A DNA stretch of 7,374 nucleotides. Source: Chloroflexota bacterium (lineage in GTDB: Bacteria; Chloroflexota; Limnocylindria; Limnocylindrales; CSP1-4). Location of the stretch: positions 1 through 7,374 of the forward strand of contig JACCVB010000080.1 of the NCBI GenBank assembly GCA_013698385.1. Reading direction: 5' to 3'. A model generated the notes under the pieces. The model ran no database searches. It saw nothing but the letters and a program-made list of their open reading frames with translations, and was not told the DNA's origin. Every line of letters begins with the position of its first letter. Position 1 is the stretch's first letter. A program made the translations under genes and the position numbers. This document shows positions 6,297-7,374 of this stretch, piece after piece.

Positions 6297-6500
6297 TCAG
6301 AGGTATCCCTGGGGCACGGGTCCGACGACCTCCATGCCGTGACGAAGCGCGATCTCGTCGAGCCGCGCAGGGTCGGCTCCGCCGGTCGCGATCGACGCGC
6401 TCAACTCGTCGAGGTAGGCGACCATCGCGAAGTTCCCCAGATCGATCGAGCGGCCCTCGCCCGGTCCGAGGACGAGGGCGGGGCGCGGGGCATGCGACAT
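6297..6500 (-). pseudogene. Cupin-domain protein remnant with the central barrel deleted
   Basis: The 67-codon frame is intact and has a good ribosome site (AGAGG, 7 bases from ATG 6500), but the product looks like the two ends of a small cupin joined together. Residues 1-27 (PALVLGPGEGRSIDLGNFAM and neighbours) resemble the start of single-domain cupins. Residues 28-67 (AYLDELSASIATGG, then ADPARLDEIALRHGMEVV, then GPVPQGYL) resemble the C-terminal helix region of the same proteins. The whole histidine-containing beta-barrel expected between them, roughly 80-100 residues, is absent, so metal binding is lost. The junction lies near 6415-6425. It follows the Fe-S gene by 32 bases and precedes DinB by one base. 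It might still be made as a short peptide; an unrelated small protein is the alternative. Family recognition is from memory, not a search. Confidence 0.6.
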
Positions 6501-6532
6501 GGTCGATCCTCTTGATGCCTTGGCGTGTGTCG

Positions 6533-7374
6533 CTAGATGACCGGCAACCGACGGTCTTCCGGCACGCTCGCGAGTCGCGCGGCCAGGACCTCGCTGATGT
6601 CCATCGCGTTGACCCCGGAACCGGCGCCGTCCGGGGCCGCGGCGAGACCGTCGGTCAGCATGACCATGCAGAACGGGCAGGCGGTGGCGACGGTCGTGGC
6701 GCCGGTCTCCAACACCTGGCGGGTGCGCTCGGCGTTGATCCGGGTGCCGCGGTCCTCCTCCATCCACATCCGGCCGCCGCCCGCGCCGCAGCAGAACGTG
6801 TTCTTGCCCGACTTCTCCATCTCCACAAGCGACACGCCCGCTGCGCCGAGCACGGAACGGGGAGCTGCCACGACCCCGTTGTAGCGGGTCAGGTAGCACG
6901 AGTCGTGGACGGTCACGGAACCCGGTCGATGGTCGCCCGTGGACGACGAGGCGTCCTCGGGCAGCGTCGCCAGCCGCCCCGACGCGACGAGCTCGGCGAG
7001 GAACTGCGAATGGTGCACCACGCGAAACTGGCCCCCAAGCTGGCCGTATTCATTGCCGATCGTGTTGAAGCAGTGCGGGCAGGCCGTGACGATCGTGCGC
7101 TCCCCCATCCCGTATCGGTCGAGCGTCTCGATCGCGGAGGACGCGAGGATCTGGAAGACGTAGTCGTTACCCATCCGCCGGGCCGGGTCGCCCGTGCACG
7201 ACTCCTCCTGGCCCAGGACGGCGAACGAGACGCCCGCCGCGTGCAGGCAGGTCGCCACGGCGCGGGCGACCTTCTGATTGCGCGGATCGAACGCCGCCGC
7301 GCACCCGACCCAGTACAAGACCTCGAGCCCGTCCAGCTCCCCGGCGCTCGCGACGGACGCGACGGTCCGAACCT
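6533..7374 (-). CDS. Fe-S oxidoreductase with CCG domains, probable ETF:menaquinone oxidoreductase, 5' end beyond window
   Basis: The frame is open from the window edge to TAG at 6535-6533, giving 280 visible codons of a protein usually about 650-750 residues long. Two complete cysteine-rich CCG repeats are present. The first has YWVGC, ESCTGDPARR and CPHC. The second has HDSC, FCCGAGGG and CPFC. This is the C-terminal half of heterodisulfide-reductase-like membrane proteins (DUF224/COG0247), whose missing half should carry NarI-like membrane helices and [4Fe-4S] ferredoxin motifs. Relatives such as Swol_0698 of Syntrophomonas are proposed to pass electrons from EtfAB to menaquinone, and the acyl-CoA dehydrogenase-etfBA operon in this window fits that role. 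A TTG at 7318 could be taken for a start but is internal, since the family-like sequence continues upstream. The cupin remnant follows 32 bases downstream. Confidence 0.88.
   Translation of the reverse strand, partial: VRTVASVASAGELDGLEVLYWVGCAAAFDPRNQKVARAVATCLHAAGVSFAVLGQEESCTGDPARRMGNDYVFQILASSAIETLDRYGMGERTIVTACPHCFNTIGNEYGQLGGQFRVVHHSQFLAELVASGRLATLPEDASSSTGDHRPGSVTVHDSCYLTRYNGVVAAPRSVLGAAGVSLVEMEKSGKNTFCCGAGGGRMWMEEDRGTRINAERTRQVLETGATTVATACPFCMVMLTDGLAAAPDGAGSGVNAMDISEVLAARLASVPEDRRLPVI

Noticed and set aside
7300..7318. TTG at 7318 as the start of a short complete Fe-S protein
   Set aside because: It falls within LYWVGC, the first motif of a CCG repeat, and the frame continues upstream with family-like sequence to the window edge.
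1..7374. CRISPR array, transposon ends, tRNA, rRNA or defence system
   Set aside because: No regularly spaced repeats, transposase or nuclease motifs, or RNA gene cores were seen on either strand by reading.

Overview
The window is GC-rich, bacterial and largely coding. It encodes an acyl-CoA dehydrogenase, an electron-transfer flavoprotein (ETF) and a heterodisulfide-reductase-like Fe-S oxidoreductase, together with DinB, cupin and alpha/beta-hydrolase family members. This mix, with GTG starts and several genes lacking a clear Shine-Dalgarno site, suits Chloroflexota or a high-GC actinobacterium-like lineage. No rRNA or other taxonomic marker is present, so the assignment is loose.

Layout. 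Positions 1-2830 (minus strand, read right to left) hold an intact operon: acyl-CoA dehydrogenase (2830-1646), etfB (1612-821) and etfA (821 to beyond position 1, cut by the window edge). Positions 2831-3143 are a non-coding control region with two inverted repeats and a tandem duplication. On the plus strand it leads into a strong ribosome binding site and an ATG at 3144, which opens only an approximately 18-residue hydrophobic N-terminus. The frame then runs antisense into the next gene. Positions 3199-4479 (minus) encode an intact 12-helix MFS transporter. Positions 4604-4711 (minus) encode a 35-residue lipoprotein that is easily missed.

From about 4875 to 6500 three successive genes are damaged. 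A membrane-anchored alpha/beta hydrolase (plus) has an in-frame TAG at codon 50 and no stop at its natural end. A DinB-family gene (minus) carries a one-base frameshift. A cupin gene (minus) has lost its beta-barrel core and keeps only its two ends. From 6533 to the right edge (minus) lies the C-terminal part of an Fe-S oxidoreductase of the type that passes electrons from ETF to menaquinone.

How it fits together. Acyl-CoA dehydrogenase, EtfAB and the Fe-S oxidoreductase form an electron path from acyl-CoA to the quinone pool. The orphan hydrophobic N-terminus at 3144 points away from the dehydrogenase operon and resembles the membrane-anchored start expected of such an Fe-S oxidoreductase. 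The body of an Fe-S oxidoreductase lies inverted at the right end of the window. My main hypothesis is that an inversion with one breakpoint near 3198 split a once divergent pair of operons. The alternatives are an assembly artefact, or an unrelated remnant beside a complete Fe-S gene. The sequence beyond 7374 would decide. I see no CRISPR array, transposase, tRNA, rRNA or recognisable defence system.
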